Source: Shewanella benthica KT99 (GTDB lineage: Bacteria; Pseudomonadota; Gammaproteobacteria; Enterobacterales; Shewanellaceae). From it: a DNA stretch of 64,000 bases. The stretch spans positions 1 to 64,000 of the forward strand of contig NZ_ABIC01000025.1 of assembly GCF_000172075.1 (NCBI RefSeq). The letters run 5' to 3'. The first letter of the stretch is position 1, and each line of letters begins with the position of its first letter. Under the pieces are notes generated by a model. That model searched no databases and was not told the origin of the DNA. It worked only from the letters and a program-made list of their open reading frames with translations. This document shows, in pieces, positions 63,747 to 64,000 of the stretch. The position numbers and the translations under genes are program-made.

Positions 63747-63799
63747 ATACCATTCCGAGTAAGTATCGGAACTGACCAGATACTTATATGGAATGGTAT
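63747..63799. repeat. MITE-like element, short copy
   Basis: A 53-base hairpin made of the same two terminal arms as the element at 36558-36752 (ATACCATTCCGAGTAAGTAT to ATACTTATATGGAATGGTAT). A few bases join them instead of about 150. It lies 43 bases after cbiO and could double as a transcription stop. Confidence 0.8.
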
Positions 63800-63804
63800 T
63801 AGAT

Positions 63805-63834
63805 ATCGCAGGAAATATATGGATTTCCTGCGAT
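63805..63834. terminator. Twelve-base perfect stem between repeat and small ORF
   Basis: ATCGCAGGAAAT pairs with ATTTCCTGCGAT over a six-base loop. It lies 16 bases after the stop of the small minus-strand ORF and may terminate it, though no T-run follows. Confidence 0.55.
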
Positions 63835-63849
63835 GAGTTGAAATATTTG

Positions 63850-63969
63850 TTAATTCCACCAACCTTTCGCTGGAATGACTTCGAGGCGATTCAGTCCTTC
63901 CGGAAGCTTAACTTTCTTACGCTGTGGCTTACTATTAAGACCAAGTGCTTTCTTAATTGAATCAAACAT
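63850..63969 (-). CDS. Small 39-residue protein
   Basis: A short frame starting MFDSIKKALGLNSKPQRKKV and ending LNRLEVIPAKGWWN. It has a strong ribosome-binding site (AGGAG) at proper spacing before the ATG, a basic amphipathic N-terminus and a tryptophan pair at the C-terminus. The composition and signals look like a real small gene. No membrane segment is visible. I do not recognise a family. A hairpin follows its stop. Confidence 0.6.
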   Translation of the reverse strand: MFDSIKKALGLNSKPQRKKVKLPEGLNRLEVIPAKGWWN

Positions 63970-64000
63970 AATAATTCTCCTAGACCTTAAGCGATTTCTT

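Overview
The window looks like chromosomal DNA of a marine Shewanella (Gammaproteobacteria, Alteromonadales). This rests on gene content and order recalled from that genus: a TtpC-ExbB-ExbD-TonB-TPR energy-transduction operon, the fadL / putP / ECF sigma / Bat-MoxR / fadIJ neighbourhood, YibL, DUF3010, a DUF3612 regulator, and a short hairpin repeat of Shewanella type. Species cannot be fixed from the sequence alone. The stretch combines well-kept housekeeping operons with many broken genes and two insertion-sequence relics, as in a genome undergoing decay or a draft with residual indel errors.

Layout. 1-3746: TonB2-type system ending in a terminator. 3814-8056: degenerate GGDEF protein, DUF885 lipoprotein, parvulin PpiC, GNAT acetyltransferase, S4 protein, RraB. 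8262-8897: broken NERD-domain gene. 9126-10920: divergent LysR regulator and TSUP exporter. 11367-12597: IS110-family element. 13039-14448: POT-like MFS transporter. 15030-18053: decay zone with a frame-split TPR-GGDEF protein, a degraded ORF and a deleted IS21 istA. 18054-25592: avtA, sbcD (frame-split), sbcC, M23 peptidase. 25594-32115: YgjP-like peptidase, DUF3010, DEAD-box helicase, truncated OmpA-like ORF, patatin, curA divergent from an OhrR-like MarR gene, and an unknown protein.

32340-35105: nrdD-nrdG behind two NrdR boxes spaced 31 bp. 35220-37570: yibL, ribA, a MITE-like repeat abutting a beta-barrel gene. 37586-38885: a LysR gene and a divergent oxidoreductase that have both lost their 5' ends in one deletion. 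38951-41102: DUF3612 regulator divergent from a stand-alone malate-synthase-G-like segment protein. 41178-47837: VF530 protein, rhodanese, SIMPL protein, fadL with two FadR-like boxes, putP, and an ECF sigma factor with a DUF3379 membrane partner. 47947-54929: six-gene MoxR-DUF58-DUF4381-BatA-BatB/C-BatD operon. 55236-58791: FadR-like box and fadIJ. 59192-63703: LuxR-type regulator, then a cobalamin riboswitch controlling DUF4198-cbiM-NikL-like-cbiQ-cbiO cobalt import. The end holds a second, compact copy of the MITE-like repeat and a 39-codon ORF.

Themes. Fatty-acid import (fadL) and beta-oxidation (fadIJ) share candidate FadR sites. Anaerobic dNTP synthesis carries its expected NrdR control. 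Cobalt uptake is under B12 feedback. Six well-supported frame breaks in four broken genes all shift in the same direction. The broken oxidoreductase also has an N-terminal deletion and an in-frame stop, so at least some decay is real.
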